64,000 nt of DNA from Rhodococcus sp. P1Y (GTDB lineage: Bacteria; Actinomycetota; Actinomycetes; Mycobacteriales; Mycobacteriaceae), in assembly GCF_003641205.1 (NCBI RefSeq), contig NZ_CP032762.1:3286001-3350000 (forward strand), read 5' to 3'. Within the stretch, counting starts at the first letter, position 1, and each line of letters starts with the position of its first letter. A model generated the notes under the pieces. It saw nothing but the letters and a program-made list of their open reading frames with translations, searched no databases and was not told the DNA's origin. The position numbers were made by a program, and so were the translations under genes. Shown one piece after another: positions 36,866 through 46,158 of this stretch.

Positions 36866-37794
36866 CTGTGCTCTCCCAGGAGTGCGTCGGCGATGGTTCG
36901 GGCGTCGTAGGTCAGCAGGTCGAGATACGTCGGAACAGGGCCGTTCGCATCGCTCAGCGAATCGACGAACAGCGTGCCACCGAACCGGGCGCCGGTGTCC
37001 TCGGCAACCTGCCGCTGTGCCTTGTCCGAGACGGTGGATTCACAGAAGACCGCGGGGACGTCGTTCTGTTTCACGAAGTCGATGGCTGCGACGACCTGTT
37101 TCGGTGTTCCTTCCTGTTCGGCGTTGACCGGCCACAGGTATGCCTCCTGCAGATCGAAGTCGCGTGCCAGGTAACTGAACGCGCCCTCACACGACACAAG
37201 AGCCCGTTGGTTGGCGGGCAACCTGTCGAGGTCGGCTTTCAAGCCGGCTCCTACTGCCGTGATCCGGGCTTTGTACTCGTCGGCGTTGGAGCGGTAGCTT
37301 CCGGCGTTGTTCGGATCGAGGCGCGCGAACGCGGAGGCGATGTTGTCGACGTAGGTCTCGGCAACCGCGGGCGACATCCACGCGTGCGGATTGGTCTTGC
37401 CCGCATAGGCGTCGCCCCGAATGAAGACTGGCTCGACGCCGTCGCTGACAACGGCGTGAGGTGCAGGCACCCGCTCGACGAACTTCTCGAACCAGGCTTC
37501 GAGACCGAGACCGTTGTCGAGGATCAGTTCGGCCTGTTCTGCTGTGCGCAGGTCACCGGGAGTCGGTTCGTACCCGTGAATTTCGGCGCCGACCTTGGTG
37601 ATCGATTCGACCCGGAGGTGATCGCCCGCGACGTTGCGTGCCATATCCGCGAGAACCGTGAACGTGGTGAGAACGAGTGGTCGCCCGTCGTCGACGAGGT
37701 CCGGTTCGTCGTCACCGACCGCCCTCGCGCATCCGCTCACCGTTGCAGCGCCGACCAGCACTACTACGATGAAGCGAAAAAATAAGTTAGGCAC
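36862..37794 (-). CDS. Metal-binding lipoprotein (cluster A-1, ZnuA/MntC/TroA-like)
   Basis: The 310-aa protein begins at a GTG (MPNLFFRFIVVVLVG), giving a lipoprotein signal with lipobox TVSGCAR; upstream starts would bury this signal. Family landmarks are PLVLTTFTVLADMARNVAG, GAEIHGYEPTPGDLR (metal His), NPHAWMSP (second His), EGAFSYLARDF, and a final Asp region (YLDLLTYDAR). It delivers Mn2+ or Zn2+ to the permease. The 103-bp gap to divergent ribF must contain its promoter. Confidence 0.9.
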   Translation of the reverse strand: MPNLFFRFIVVVLVGAATVSGCARAVGDDEPDLVDDGRPLVLTTFTVLADMARNVAGDHLRVESITKVGAEIHGYEPTPGDLRTAEQAELILDNGLGLEAWFEKFVERVPAPHAVVSDGVEPVFIRGDAYAGKTNPHAWMSPAVAETYVDNIASAFARLDPNNAGSYRSNADEYKARITAVGAGLKADLDRLPANQRALVSCEGAFSYLARDFDLQEAYLWPVNAEQEGTPKQVVAAIDFVKQNDVPAVFCESTVSDKAQRQVAEDTGARFGGTLFVDSLSDANGPVPTYLDLLTYDARTIADALLGEHR

Positions 37795-37897
37795 CCCGAA
37801 ATATTGGCAGAGTGTTCGGAGGTTTGTCCACAGCTGTTCGTCATGACACACCGATCCGGAAGTGACCGCCGCGCGCGTGGGCCGTAGGCTTCCTCTC

Positions 37898-38866
37898 GTG
37901 CAGAGATGGCGAGGTCTCGACGATGTGCCTGCCGACTGGGGTCGTTGTGTTCTCACGATCGGCGTATTCGATGGTGTGCACCGCGGTCATGCCCAGCTGA
38001 TCACCCGTGCGGTGACATCGGCGAAGGAGCGCGGGATACCGAGCGTGTTGATGACGTTCGACCCGCACCCGATGGAGGTCGTGCGCCCCGGGACGCATCC
38101 GGCCCAGCTGACCACGCTGACCCGCCGAGCCGAACTGGCCGAGGAACTCGGCATCGACGTGTTCTGTGTGATGCCGTTCACGCCCGAATTGATGAAGCTG
38201 ACGCCGGAGCGCTACGTCCACGAGATCTTGGTCGAGCGGTTGCACGTAGCCGAAGTGGTCGTCGGCGAGAACTTCACCTACGGCAAGAAGGCCCTCGGTA
38301 ACGTCGATCTCCTCCGCAAGATCGGTGATCGTGCCGGCTTCGCTGTCGATGGCGTCAACTTGCTCGCGGAGCACGCGGTGACGTTCTCCTCCACGTACAT
38401 CCGCTCGTGTGTCGACGCGGGCGACGTCGCGGCAGCCGATGCCGCGCTCGGGCGCCCGCATCGTGTGGAAGGCGTCGTCGTCCATGGGGACGGCAGGGGG
38501 CGCCAGCTCGGCTATCCGACGGCGAACGTAGCGCCGCCGATGTACTCCGCGATTCCGGCGGACGGTGTGTACGCAGCATGGTTCACGGTGCTGGGCCCTG
38601 GCCCGATCATGGGAACCGTCACGCCGGGGGAGCGGCACCGCGCCGCGGTGTCGGTCGGTACCAACCCGACATTCTCGGGACGCACCCGAACGGTCGAAGC
38701 ATTCGTACTCGACAGTGACGGCGATCTGTACGGGCAGCACGTTGCCGTCGATTTCGTAGAACGGCTTCGCGGCATGGAGAAGTTCGACTCGATCGACGCG
38801 CTGATCGAGGAAATGGGTCGAGACTCGGAGCGCGCACGCGCGGTTCTCGCCGATCTACCTTCCTGA
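37898..38866 (+). CDS. ribF: Bifunctional riboflavin kinase/FAD synthetase
   Basis: The 322-aa enzyme phosphorylates riboflavin to FMN and adenylates FMN to FAD. The nucleotidyltransferase domain has TIGVFDGVHRGHAQLI, FDPHPMEV and STYIRSCV; the kinase domain has RGRQLGYPTANVAPP and SVGTNPTFSG. The GTG at 37898 (MQRWRGLDDVP) matches the usual mycobacterial N terminus; the upstream frame is not family-like. It corresponds to Rv2786c, upstream of rpsO. Confidence 0.95.
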   Translation: MQRWRGLDDVPADWGRCVLTIGVFDGVHRGHAQLITRAVTSAKERGIPSVLMTFDPHPMEVVRPGTHPAQLTTLTRRAELAEELGIDVFCVMPFTPELMKLTPERYVHEILVERLHVAEVVVGENFTYGKKALGNVDLLRKIGDRAGFAVDGVNLLAEHAVTFSSTYIRSCVDAGDVAAADAALGRPHRVEGVVVHGDGRGRQLGYPTANVAPPMYSAIPADGVYAAWFTVLGPGPIMGTVTPGERHRAAVSVGTNPTFSGRTRTVEAFVLDSDGDLYGQHVAVDFVERLRGMEKFDSIDALIEEMGRDSERARAVLADLPS

Positions 38867-38880
38867 TAGGCTGACTCCTC

Positions 38881-38911
38881 GGTGCACGCTGCGGTCCGTG
38901 GTGGCTGCACC
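38881..38911 (+). promoter_or_regulatory. Hairpin between ribF and rpsO (candidate S15 leader or ribF terminator)
   Basis: GGTGCA at 38881-38886 pairs with TGCACC at 38906-38911; an alternative pairing uses CACG (38885-38888) with CGTG (38897-38900). The 3' side runs into gctttcctttccc, so it could terminate ribF. The mutually exclusive pairings just before rpsO also fit an S15-binding leader. Confidence 0.35.
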
Positions 38912-38953
38912 GCTTTCCTTTCCCGCGGACGTCAGTGATCAGGAGTAGTACCA

Positions 38954-39223
38954 GTGGCATTGACCACCGAACAGAAGAAGACCGTTCTCGGCGAGTACGG
39001 CTTGCACCCGACCGACACCGGTTCACCCGAGGCTCAGGTTGCGATGCTCACCAAGCGCATCGTGGACCTCACCGAGCACCTCAAGAAGCACAAGCACGAC
39101 CACCACTCCCGCCGCGGCCTGCTGCTGCTGGTCGGACGTCGTCGCCGCCTGCTGAAGTACATCGCCAAGGTGGACGTCACTCGGTACCGTTCGCTCATCG
39201 AGCGTCTGGGACTGCGTCGCTAG
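38954..39223 (+). CDS. rpsO: 30S ribosomal protein S15
   Basis: The 89-aa protein binds 16S rRNA in the central domain. The full family sequence is visible: [60 protein letters not shown]. The GTG start has AGGAG at 38941-38945, 8 bases upstream. It lies between ribF and pnp, as in most bacteria. Confidence 0.98.
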   Translation: MALTTEQKKTVLGEYGLHPTDTGSPEAQVAMLTKRIVDLTEHLKKHKHDHHSRRGLLLLVGRRRRLLKYIAKVDVTRYRSLIERLGLRR

Positions 39224-39274
39224 TAGCGGTGCCGACGCGCCCGCACCCCGGGCGGTCGACGAAATAGTGCAGTA

Positions 39275-39310
39275 GCCAACGAGGCAGTGCTTAGACTGTT
39301 CCTCGTTGGC
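39275..39310 (+). terminator. Strong hairpin after rpsO
   Basis: GCCAACGAGG at 39275-39284 pairs perfectly with CCTCGTTGGC at 39301-39310. Inside, CAGT (39285-39288) pairs with ACTG (39295-39298), leaving a 6-nt loop and a 2-nt bulge. The 3' arm is followed by tttctgtgttt, a reasonable U-rich tract for an intrinsic terminator or attenuator ahead of pnp. Confidence 0.7.
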
Positions 39311-39338
39311 TTTCTGTGTTTGGACAGTCAGCAAGACA

Positions 39339-39360
39339 TGCGAGCACATGGGTGCTCGCA
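39339..39360 (+). promoter_or_regulatory. Hairpin in the pnp leader
   Basis: TGCGAGCAC at 39339-39347 pairs perfectly with GTGCTCGCA at 39352-39360 around an ATGG loop, about 158 bases before the pnp start. E. coli pnp is autoregulated through cleavage of a leader hairpin by RNase III; a comparable role here is an inference from position. Confidence 0.5.
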
Positions 39361-39517
39361 CATCGCCGCACTCGCCGACGCTGTCGCGGTGTCGGTCTTC
39401 GGTAGTGGCTCTACGAGAACGCACGAGCGTCCGTAGGGCTTCGATCGTAGGCCGCTGCTCGCCAGCGCGCGGAATCATCGGCGAGGGTGGCAAAGACGAG
39501 AGGACGAGAAAAAAAGA

Positions 39518-41785
39518 ATGACCGAAACCACAACCGTAGAAGCCGAAGAAGGCGTCTACGAAGCAACAGCCGTGATCGACAACGGCACCTACGGCAAGCG
39601 CAGCATCCGGTTCGAGACCGGTCGCCTTGCTCAGCAGGCCGCAGGCGCAGTCGCCGCCTATCTCGACGAAGACACCATGTTGCTGTCGGCTACGACCGCA
39701 GGCAAGCACCCCCGCGAGGGATTCGACTTCTTTCCGCTGACGGTCGACGTCGAAGAGCGTATGTACGCAGCAGGACGCATCCCCGGATCGTTCTTTCGCC
39801 GCGAAGGTCGCCCGTCCACCGACGCCATCCTGACGTGCCGCCTCATCGACCGGCCGCTGCGCCCGACGTTCGTCGACGGACTCCGCAACGAGATCCAGGT
39901 CGTCATCACGGTCCTCAGCCTCAACCCGGCCGATCTGTACGACGTCGTTGCGATCAACGCTGCATCGGCTTCGACCCAGATTGCGGGACTTCCGTTCTCG
40001 GGCCCGATCGGTGGCGTTCGCGTCGCGCTCATCGACAAGCAGTGGGTTGCGTTCCCCACCGTCGAGCAGCTCGAGAAGGCTGTGTTCAACATGGTCGTCG
40101 CAGGCCGCATCGTCTCCGGTTCGGGTGCCGACGCGGATGTCGCGATCATGATGGTCGAGGCAGAAGCAACCGAGAACGTCATCGAGCTCATCGAGAACGG
40201 TGCTCAGGCCCCCAACGAGTCCATCGTCGCCGAGGGCCTCGAAGCGTCGAAGCCCTTCATCGCAGCACTGTGCACTGCTCAGCAGGAGTTGGCAGCCAAG
40301 GCCGCCAAGCCCACCGGTGACTACCCGGTGTTTCCGGCGTACCAGACGGATGTCTTCGAGGCTGTCGAGAATGCCGCGAAGATCCCGCTGAACGAAGCAC
40401 TGACGATCGCAGGCAAGGCCGAGCGCGAGAGCAAGCTCGACGAGGTCAAGGCTCAGGTGCTCGAACAGGTCGCAGACCAGTTCACCGGACGCGAGAAGGA
40501 GATCGGAGCTGCGTTCCGCGCTCTGACCAAGAAGTCCGTTCGCCAGCGCATCCTGACCGACCACTTCCGTATCGACGGGCGCGGTGTTACCGACATCCGT
40601 TCGCTGTCGGCCGAGGTCGCGATCATCCCGCGCACCCACGGCTCTGCATTGTTCGAGCGTGGCGAGACCCAGATCCTCGGTGTCACGACGCTCGACATGG
40701 TCAAGATGGCGCAGCAGGTCGACTCGCTCGGACCCGAGACGTCCAAGCGCTACATGCACCATTACAACTTCCCGCCGTACTCCACCGGTGAGACGGGCCG
40801 CGTCGGTTCGCCGAAGCGTCGCGAGATCGGCCACGGCGCACTCGCCGAGCGCGCCCTGCTGCCTGTTCTGCCGAGCCAGGCCGAGTTCCCGTACGCGATC
40901 CGACAGGTCTCCGAGGCATTGAGCTCGAACGGCTCCACCTCGATGGGCTCGGTCTGCGCATCGACGCTGTCCCTGCTCAATGCCGGTGTGCCGCTGCGTG
41001 CTCCAGTCGCTGGTATCGCGATGGGCCTCGTCTCCGACGAGATCGACGGTGAGACCCGTTACGTTGCACTCACCGATATCCTCGGTGCCGAGGATGCATT
41101 CGGCGACATGGACTTCAAGGTTGCGGGCACCAAGGACTTCGTCACGGCTCTGCAGCTCGACACGAAGCTCGACGGCATTCCCTCCAAGGTTCTTGCGGGC
41201 GCTCTGGCTCAGGCCAAGGACGCACGCACCACGATCCTCGAGGTCATGGCCGAGGCCATCGACACCCCCGACGAGATGAGCCCCTACGCTCCTCGCGTCA
41301 CCGCGATCAAGGTGCCGGTCGACAAGATCGGCGAGGTCATCGGACCCAAGGGCAAGATGATCAACTCCATCACCGAGCAGACCGGTGCCAACATCTCGAT
41401 CGAAGATGACGGCACTGTCTACGTCGGTGCAGCGGACGGCCCGTCCGCACAGGCCGCGATCGACATGATCAACGCCATCGCCAACCCGCAGCTGCCCAAG
41501 GTCGGCGAGCGTTTCCTCGGAACCGTCGTCAAGACAACGGCTTTCGGTGCATTCGTCTCGCTTCTCCCCGGTCGCGACGGACTGGTGCACATCTCCAAGC
41601 TCGGGAACGGCAAGCGCATCAACAAGGTCGAAGACGTAGTCAGCGTCGGATCCAAGTTGCGCGTCGAAATCGCCGACATCGACAACCGCGGCAAGATCAG
41701 CCTTGTCCCGGTCGAGGACGAGAGTGCTGCTGCCGCAGGTTCTTCCGACTCTGCCGATGCACCTGTCGAGGCCACCGCTGAATAA
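39518..41785 (+). CDS. pnp: Polynucleotide phosphorylase
   Basis: The 755-aa 3'-5' exoribonuclease and RNA-tailing enzyme (GpsI in mycobacteria, Rv2783c). It has two RNase PH domains: the first with [20 protein letters not shown] and [14 protein letters not shown], the second with [14 protein letters not shown] and [20 protein letters not shown] domain ([19 protein letters not shown]) and an S1 domain ([21 protein letters not shown]) follow. A 294-nt gap with two hairpins precedes it. The start follows a purine-rich run (gaggacgagaaaaaaaga). Confidence 0.97.
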   Translation: MTETTTVEAEEGVYEATAVIDNGTYGKRSIRFETGRLAQQAAGAVAAYLDEDTMLLSATTAGKHPREGFDFFPLTVDVEERMYAAGRIPGSFFRREGRPSTDAILTCRLIDRPLRPTFVDGLRNEIQVVITVLSLNPADLYDVVAINAASASTQIAGLPFSGPIGGVRVALIDKQWVAFPTVEQLEKAVFNMVVAGRIVSGSGADADVAIMMVEAEATENVIELIENGAQAPNESIVAEGLEASKPFIAALCTAQQELAAKAAKPTGDYPVFPAYQTDVFEAVENAAKIPLNEALTIAGKAERESKLDEVKAQVLEQVADQFTGREKEIGAAFRALTKKSVRQRILTDHFRIDGRGVTDIRSLSAEVAIIPRTHGSALFERGETQILGVTTLDMVKMAQQVDSLGPETSKRYMHHYNFPPYSTGETGRVGSPKRREIGHGALAERALLPVLPSQAEFPYAIRQVSEALSSNGSTSMGSVCASTLSLLNAGVPLRAPVAGIAMGLVSDEIDGETRYVALTDILGAEDAFGDMDFKVAGTKDFVTALQLDTKLDGIPSKVLAGALAQAKDARTTILEVMAEAIDTPDEMSPYAPRVTAIKVPVDKIGEVIGPKGKMINSITEQTGANISIEDDGTVYVGAADGPSAQAAIDMINAIANPQLPKVGERFLGTVVKTTAFGAFVSLLPGRDGLVHISKLGNGKRINKVEDVVSVGSKLRVEIADIDNRGKISLVPVEDESAAAAGSSDSADAPVEATAE

Positions 41786-43139
41786 GAAGAATCAAGGCAG
41801 AACGGTACGTTCCTACGGAACGTACCGTTCTGCTGTTTCGGATCCCACCGGGCAGAATCTGGGCGTTCAGCGCACCACTCTGCCCGGTGGTCTTCGCGTG
41901 GTTACCGAGTTCGTTCCCGGTGTCCGATCGGCCTCGGTCGGTGTCTGGGTTGGAGTGGGATCTCGTGACGAGGGGCCCAGTGTCGCGGGTGCTGCGCATT
42001 TTCTCGAGCATCTGCTCTTCAAATCGACGCCGACACGAAGCGCTCTCGAGATCGCTCAGGTGATGGACGGCGTCGGCGGTGAACTGAATGCCTTCACATC
42101 CAAGGAGAGCACCTGCTTCTACGCCCACGTTCTCGACGAAGATCTGGACCTGGCCGTCGATCTGGTCAGCGACGTCGTCCTTCGCGGTCGATGCCGTACC
42201 GGTGACGTGGACGTCGAGCGTCAGGTGGTGCTCGAAGAAATATCGATGCGCGACGACGACCCGGAGGATCTTCTCGGAGACCTGTTCCTCGAAGCCATGT
42301 TCGGCGACCACCCCATCGGTAGGCCGATCATCGGCACGGTCGATTCGATCGAGTCGATGACGCGCGCTCAACTGCGGTCGTTTCACAACCGTAGATACAC
42401 ACCCGAACGCATGGTTGTCGCGGTTGCCGGCAACATCGATCACAAACACGTCGTTGCACTGGTCAAACGTGCGTTCGCTGGACATCTTCGTAAGGGTGTC
42501 CACCCGGTCCCGAGGCGCGAAGGCGCTGTGGCACTTCGCGACCGACCGGAGCTCAGATTCGTGTCGCGGGACAGTGAACAGGCGCACCTGTCGCTCGGTG
42601 TCCGCGCGTTCGGTCGGCACGAGGGACATCGCCAGGCCCTGTCGATTCTCAACGCGGCTGTCGGCGGAGGATTGTCTTCACGGCTTTTCCAGGAAATTCG
42701 TGAAGAGCGAGGGTTGGCCTATTCGGTGTATTCCTCGGTCGACACGTTTGCCGACTCCGGTGCTTTCTCGGTGTACGCGGGGTGCCAGCCGGAGAACCTT
42801 GCCGAGGTCACGACCGTGATCCGCGAGGTACTCGCACAGGTCGCCTCCGATGGCATCACCGAGGACGAATGTGCGAGAGCAAAGGGATCGCTGCGGGGCG
42901 GTCTCGTTCTGGGATTGGAGGATTCGGGTTCACGGATGAATCGCATCGGGCGAAGCGAACTGAATTATGCCAATCATCGGGACATCTCCGACACGTTGAC
43001 TCGGATCGACCAGGTGGCTGTCGAGGATGTCCGTGAGGTAGCGCGGGTTCTGTTGACCCGACCGTTCGGGGCTGCGGTAGTCGGTCCGTACAAGAGCGCG
43101 CGTCAACTGCCGGCGTCGGTGAAGTCGCTGGTCGGCTAG
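41757..43139 (+). CDS. M16-family zinc peptidase (PepR-like)
   Basis: The 460-aa insulinase-like peptidase resembles Rv2782c, the gene after gpsI. The zinc site HFLEH lies in [15 protein letters not shown] (inverted HxxEH), with the distal Glu in the helix around [15 protein letters not shown]; the C-terminal half carries the usual R/Y pair region GLAYSVYSS. The start is uncertain: no ATG, GTG or TTG exists in frame between the pnp stop and the conserved [14 protein letters not shown], so translation probably begins inside pnp at ATG 41757 (or 41703), or at a rare CTG at 41859. Confidence 0.85.
   Translation: MHLSRPPLNKKNQGRTVRSYGTYRSAVSDPTGQNLGVQRTTLPGGLRVVTEFVPGVRSASVGVWVGVGSRDEGPSVAGAAHFLEHLLFKSTPTRSALEIAQVMDGVGGELNAFTSKESTCFYAHVLDEDLDLAVDLVSDVVLRGRCRTGDVDVERQVVLEEISMRDDDPEDLLGDLFLEAMFGDHPIGRPIIGTVDSIESMTRAQLRSFHNRRYTPERMVVAVAGNIDHKHVVALVKRAFAGHLRKGVHPVPRREGAVALRDRPELRFVSRDSEQAHLSLGVRAFGRHEGHRQALSILNAAVGGGLSSRLFQEIREERGLAYSVYSSVDTFADSGAFSVYAGCQPENLAEVTTVIREVLAQVASDGITEDECARAKGSLRGGLVLGLEDSGSRMNRIGRSELNYANHRDISDTLTRIDQVAVEDVREVARVLLTRPFGAAVVGPYKSARQLPASVKSLVG
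41797..41833 (+). terminator. 17-bp perfect stem at the pnp/peptidase junction
   Basis: Arms 41797-41813 and 41817-41833 are exact reverse complements around a 3-nt loop (TAC), starting 11 bases after the pnp stop; the 3' side is tgtttcgg. It looks like a terminator or RNA-processing hairpin for pnp, yet it lies inside the only open frame that could start the downstream peptidase. Confidence 0.7.
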
Positions 43140-43148
43140 TATCGCGCC

Positions 43149-43820
43149 ATGTGGTACTGGATCTTCAAATACGTGTTGATCGGCCCGATTCTTGCTCTCA
43201 TGGGGCGTCCTCGGGTGGAGGGTGCCGAACATCTGCCTGCTACCGGGCCGGTCATCATCGCCGGTAACCACCTCACCGTCGTCGACTCGTTCTTTCTCGT
43301 GTTGGTGGCCAAACGACGCGTCACATTCATCGCAAAGAGTGAATACTTCTCCGGCGGCGGGCTCAAGGGCGCACTGATCCGGTGGTTCTACTCCAGCGCA
43401 GGCCAGGTTCCTGTGGACCGGTCGGGTGGTGGTGCGGGTGACTCGGCCCTCGACGCCGCACGGAAGATACTCGCCGACAACGGGATCTGGGCGATCTACC
43501 CCGAGGGGACTCGGTCGCCCGACGGCCGACTGTACAAGGGCAAGACGGGTATGGCTCGCGTTGCGCTCGAGACCGGTGCCCCTGTCGTTCCGGTGGTGAT
43601 GTTCGGAACCGAGAAGTTCAACCCCGTCGGCACCAGGATGTGGCGGCCGGCCAAGATAGTCGTGAAGTTCGGCGAGCCGATCGATTTTTCGAGGTATCAC
43701 GAGCACGCGTCTTCCCGCGCGGTCGTGCGATCTGCCACCGACGAGGTCATGTACGCGCTGATGGAGTTGTCGGGCCAGGAGTACGTGGACATCTATGCGG
43801 CGTCGATCAAGGCCGCATAG
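43149..43820 (+). CDS. PlsC-like 1-acylglycerol-3-phosphate acyltransferase
   Basis: The 223-aa membrane-associated acyltransferase has motif I as NHLTVVD (NHx4D), motif III as YPEGTRSPDG, and a VVPVVMFG segment before the last conserved part. An N-terminal hydrophobic helix (WIFKYVLIGPILALMG) anchors it. It probably makes phosphatidic acid or transfers acyl chains to another lipid acceptor. It starts 9 bases after the peptidase stop. Confidence 0.88.
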   Translation: MWYWIFKYVLIGPILALMGRPRVEGAEHLPATGPVIIAGNHLTVVDSFFLVLVAKRRVTFIAKSEYFSGGGLKGALIRWFYSSAGQVPVDRSGGGAGDSALDAARKILADNGIWAIYPEGTRSPDGRLYKGKTGMARVALETGAPVVPVVMFGTEKFNPVGTRMWRPAKIVVKFGEPIDFSRYHEHASSRAVVRSATDEVMYALMELSGQEYVDIYAASIKAA

Positions 43821-43863
43821 AGACCTTCACACCCGTCTCGGCACCCACCTCACCTGAGATGAA

Positions 43864-44640
43864 TCAGCGCCGACGGCCGAACAGCAGCTTCCATGGAACC
43901 GCTGCGGATTCGAGTTGGACGGACAGGCTCATCTTTGACTCGCCGTCGTTTCGTTCCTCGAAGCGAATGGGGACCTCGGCGATGGTCAAACCACGGCGAA
44001 CCGTGCGGTGATTCATTTCGACCTGGAATGCGTAGCCGTTGCTCTCGACCGATCCGACGTCGATCGCCCGCAGTGTCGATGCGTGCCACGCCTTGAAGCC
44101 GGCGGTGGCGTCCTTCACCCGCAGGCGAAGAATGGTGTTGACGTAGAAGTTTGCCCAAGCCGACAGGGCCTTGCGGTGCCACGGCCAGTCGCTTGCGACT
44201 GCACCGCCGGTTACGTACCGAGAACCGAGCACGACAGCGGCGTCGGTTTCGGTGAGTGCCGTGATCATGACCGGGATGACGTCGGCCGGATGGGAAAGGT
44301 CGGCGTCCATCTGAACGACGATGTCGGCCCCCTCGTCCAGCGCGCGGGTCATTCCCGCGACGTACGCACGACCCAGCCCGTTCTTCTCGGTGCGGTGCAG
44401 AACCGTCACCGGGATCGGGCCTGTCTCGGCCAACTCGTCGGCGATCTTTCCGGTGCCGTCGGGCGAATTGTCGTCCACGACGAGTACGTGAAGGTTCGGT
44501 ACCTTCAGGTCTGAGAGCAAGCCCACCAACTTCGGTAGGTTCTCGCGTTCGTTGTACGTAGGCACGACAACGGTCGTCTTCGGAGCGCCGCTGGGATAAG
44601 TCACGTTCGTATGATCCGTGATCGGAGTCGTTAGAACCAA
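43864..44640 (-). CDS. ppm1: Polyprenol-phosphate mannose synthase (GT2)
   Basis: The 258-aa glycosyltransferase transfers mannose from GDP-mannose to a polyprenyl phosphate, supplying lipoarabinomannan, lipomannan and protein mannosylation. Motifs are TTVVVPTYNERENLP, VLVVDDNSPDGTG, the metal-binding QMDADLSHP, and KDATAGFKAW. It is a stand-alone catalytic domain; in M. tuberculosis Ppm1 this part is fused to a membrane acyltransferase domain, which is absent here. It converges with the PlsC-like gene. Confidence 0.9.
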   Translation of the reverse strand: MVLTTPITDHTNVTYPSGAPKTTVVVPTYNERENLPKLVGLLSDLKVPNLHVLVVDDNSPDGTGKIADELAETGPIPVTVLHRTEKNGLGRAYVAGMTRALDEGADIVVQMDADLSHPADVIPVMITALTETDAAVVLGSRYVTGGAVASDWPWHRKALSAWANFYVNTILRLRVKDATAGFKAWHASTLRAIDVGSVESNGYAFQVEMNHRTVRRGLTIAEVPIRFEERNDGESKMSLSVQLESAAVPWKLLFGRRR

Positions 44641-44742
44641 ATAACGGACACAACGAAGCGAGCTTTCCCAGCTCGTGAGCAGCCCACCGTGTTCTTCGGT
44701 GTTGTGTACGTCATATATATTCGGGGCCGTTGGGGTCGAAGT

Positions 44743-44934
44743 TCAGGGCGTCGGAGTGGGGGCGGTCGACGGCAGCGACGTCGAGGTGGTCTCGTAGGGT
44801 GACGGTCCCTCGGGTGGACCGAGGAGGTGCCTGACCAGGAGTGTGGCGAGCGCAGCGAGGATCGCGACGGCGACGATCACGGCGACTACGGTCAGCAGCT
44901 TTTTCGGACCACCGAATAGATCGTTCGAACTCAT
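44743..44934 (-). CDS. Small single-span membrane protein
   Basis: A 63-aa protein (MSSNDLFGGPKKLLTVVAV...) with one strong transmembrane helix (about residues 13-36) and a Pro/Ser/Thr-rich outer tail (SPYETTSTSLPSTAPTPTP). No known family is apparent. It lies 7 bases after the diguanylate cyclase gene on the same strand and may be its co-transcribed partner. Confidence 0.6.
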   Translation of the reverse strand: MSSNDLFGGPKKLLTVVAVIVAVAILAALATLLVRHLLGPPEGPSPYETTSTSLPSTAPTPTP

Positions 44935-44941
44935 TCCATCA

Positions 44942-46045
44942 TCATGGGCTATCGCGTCGAGGGGGATGCACAGGGGCGTCGTCGACGCTCTCGATCACGA
45001 CCGAATCCCCGCCCCGGCGTTTCGCTTCGTACATTGCAGCATCGGCATCGTCGAGCATCTCGTCCAGGACGTCGCGGATGGTTCCGCAATCCAGTCGGCG
45101 GTGCACCACGCCGATGCTGGTCGTCGTTCGTCCGACGGGATTGCACCCCGGTATGGCTGTCCGCAGTCTCTCGGCATCCGTGGACGCCGAGGACAGGGAG
45201 GCAGTTGTCACCACCACGAATTCTTCACCGCCCGTTCGAGCTGTCACTGCAGGTGCCGGAAAGGTGCGGTTGAGCGTCACAGCAGTTCGTCGCAAGACAT
45301 CGTCGCCGTAACTGTGTCCGTGGTTGTCGTTGACGGACTTGAAATTGTCGAGATCAGCTACGAGCACCGTGACCATGTGCGTCTCACCGGGAATCGTGTC
45401 GATCGCCGACTCCAGGCCGCGACGATTACGAAGCCCCGTCAGGGGATCGAAGTGCGCGACGGCCGCATCGCGTCGCAGGAAAGTGAGGTAGGCCTGCGTC
45501 AGAACCGGCGACGCCACGAGGACCATGATCAAGACGATGAGGTACGCCGTGGCTTGGGTGAAGGGAATGTCGGTGTCGGTCAGCGATTCGACGTACAGGT
45601 ATCCGCAGGTCCCCAGCGCCCACAACTGATGCGCAACGAACGCCTTGGAGTCGTGGAACGCCGCGACGTAGTTGCCCATCACGCCGAGGAGTGAGGCGCA
45701 CAGCAACGCAACAGAGGGATCGTCCAGGCAGAACAATACGCAGGAGACACCGATTTCTCCGTACGCGATGAACAACAGTGACCGCTTGTGTCCGGGCCAT
45801 GGACCCTTCACCCATGCGTATCCGACGGCAACCGTCGTCAGTGCGAATACTCCGACGACGATCCGGTACGCCCAGCCTTGCGGCATCACCGGCGTCGCCA
45901 AGGCCACCACGCAGATCAAGCCGTAGGCCCAACAGCACAGTCCGACGGCGATCCGACTGTGTCGAAGGACCGGATGCGACTGTGCGTACCTCACGTTCCA
46001 GGAGTAGTCGGTCTGCTGTGACCACCACTCCCGCAGCGCATTCAT
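44942..46045 (-). CDS. Membrane diguanylate cyclase (GGDEF domain)
   Basis: The 367-aa protein has about six hydrophobic helices in its first 190 residues and then a GGDEF domain with DPLTGLRNRRGLE, VADLDNFKSVNDNHGHSYGD and the active-site form RTGGEEF (about residue 270). All catalytic features are present, so it should make c-di-GMP. No EAL or HD-GYP domain is fused. The membrane domain resembles the MASE-type sensors, ligand unknown. The 113-bp gap to the nuoN stop probably holds its promoter. Confidence 0.9.
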   Translation of the reverse strand: MNALREWWSQQTDYSWNVRYAQSHPVLRHSRIAVGLCCWAYGLICVVALATPVMPQGWAYRIVVGVFALTTVAVGYAWVKGPWPGHKRSLLFIAYGEIGVSCVLFCLDDPSVALLCASLLGVMGNYVAAFHDSKAFVAHQLWALGTCGYLYVESLTDTDIPFTQATAYLIVLIMVLVASPVLTQAYLTFLRRDAAVAHFDPLTGLRNRRGLESAIDTIPGETHMVTVLVADLDNFKSVNDNHGHSYGDDVLRRTAVTLNRTFPAPAVTARTGGEEFVVVTTASLSSASTDAERLRTAIPGCNPVGRTTTSIGVVHRRLDCGTIRDVLDEMLDDADAAMYEAKRRGGDSVVIESVDDAPVHPPRRDSP

Positions 46046-46158
46046 GGTTGGTCCTCTGAACTCCCCGAAAATGCTGACACGCAGTGTGTTGATAGCTCAT
46101 TCAACCAGACGATGAGACTGTTCGGTCGGAAACGTTCATGCCGTCCGGTGGACGCAGA

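Noticed and set aside
37770..37815. A possible MntR/DtxR operator (ttaggca) at the start of the metal-binding lipoprotein gene
   Set aside because: Only one half-site is convincing; the other half (ccccgaaa) is not its inverted repeat.
39023..41590. A long open frame antisense to pnp (over 850 codons); similar long antisense frames oppose the ABC-F and infB genes
   Set aside because: High-G+C codon usage leaves few stops on the opposite strand. The sequences have no recognisable domains, while the sense frames are well-known proteins.
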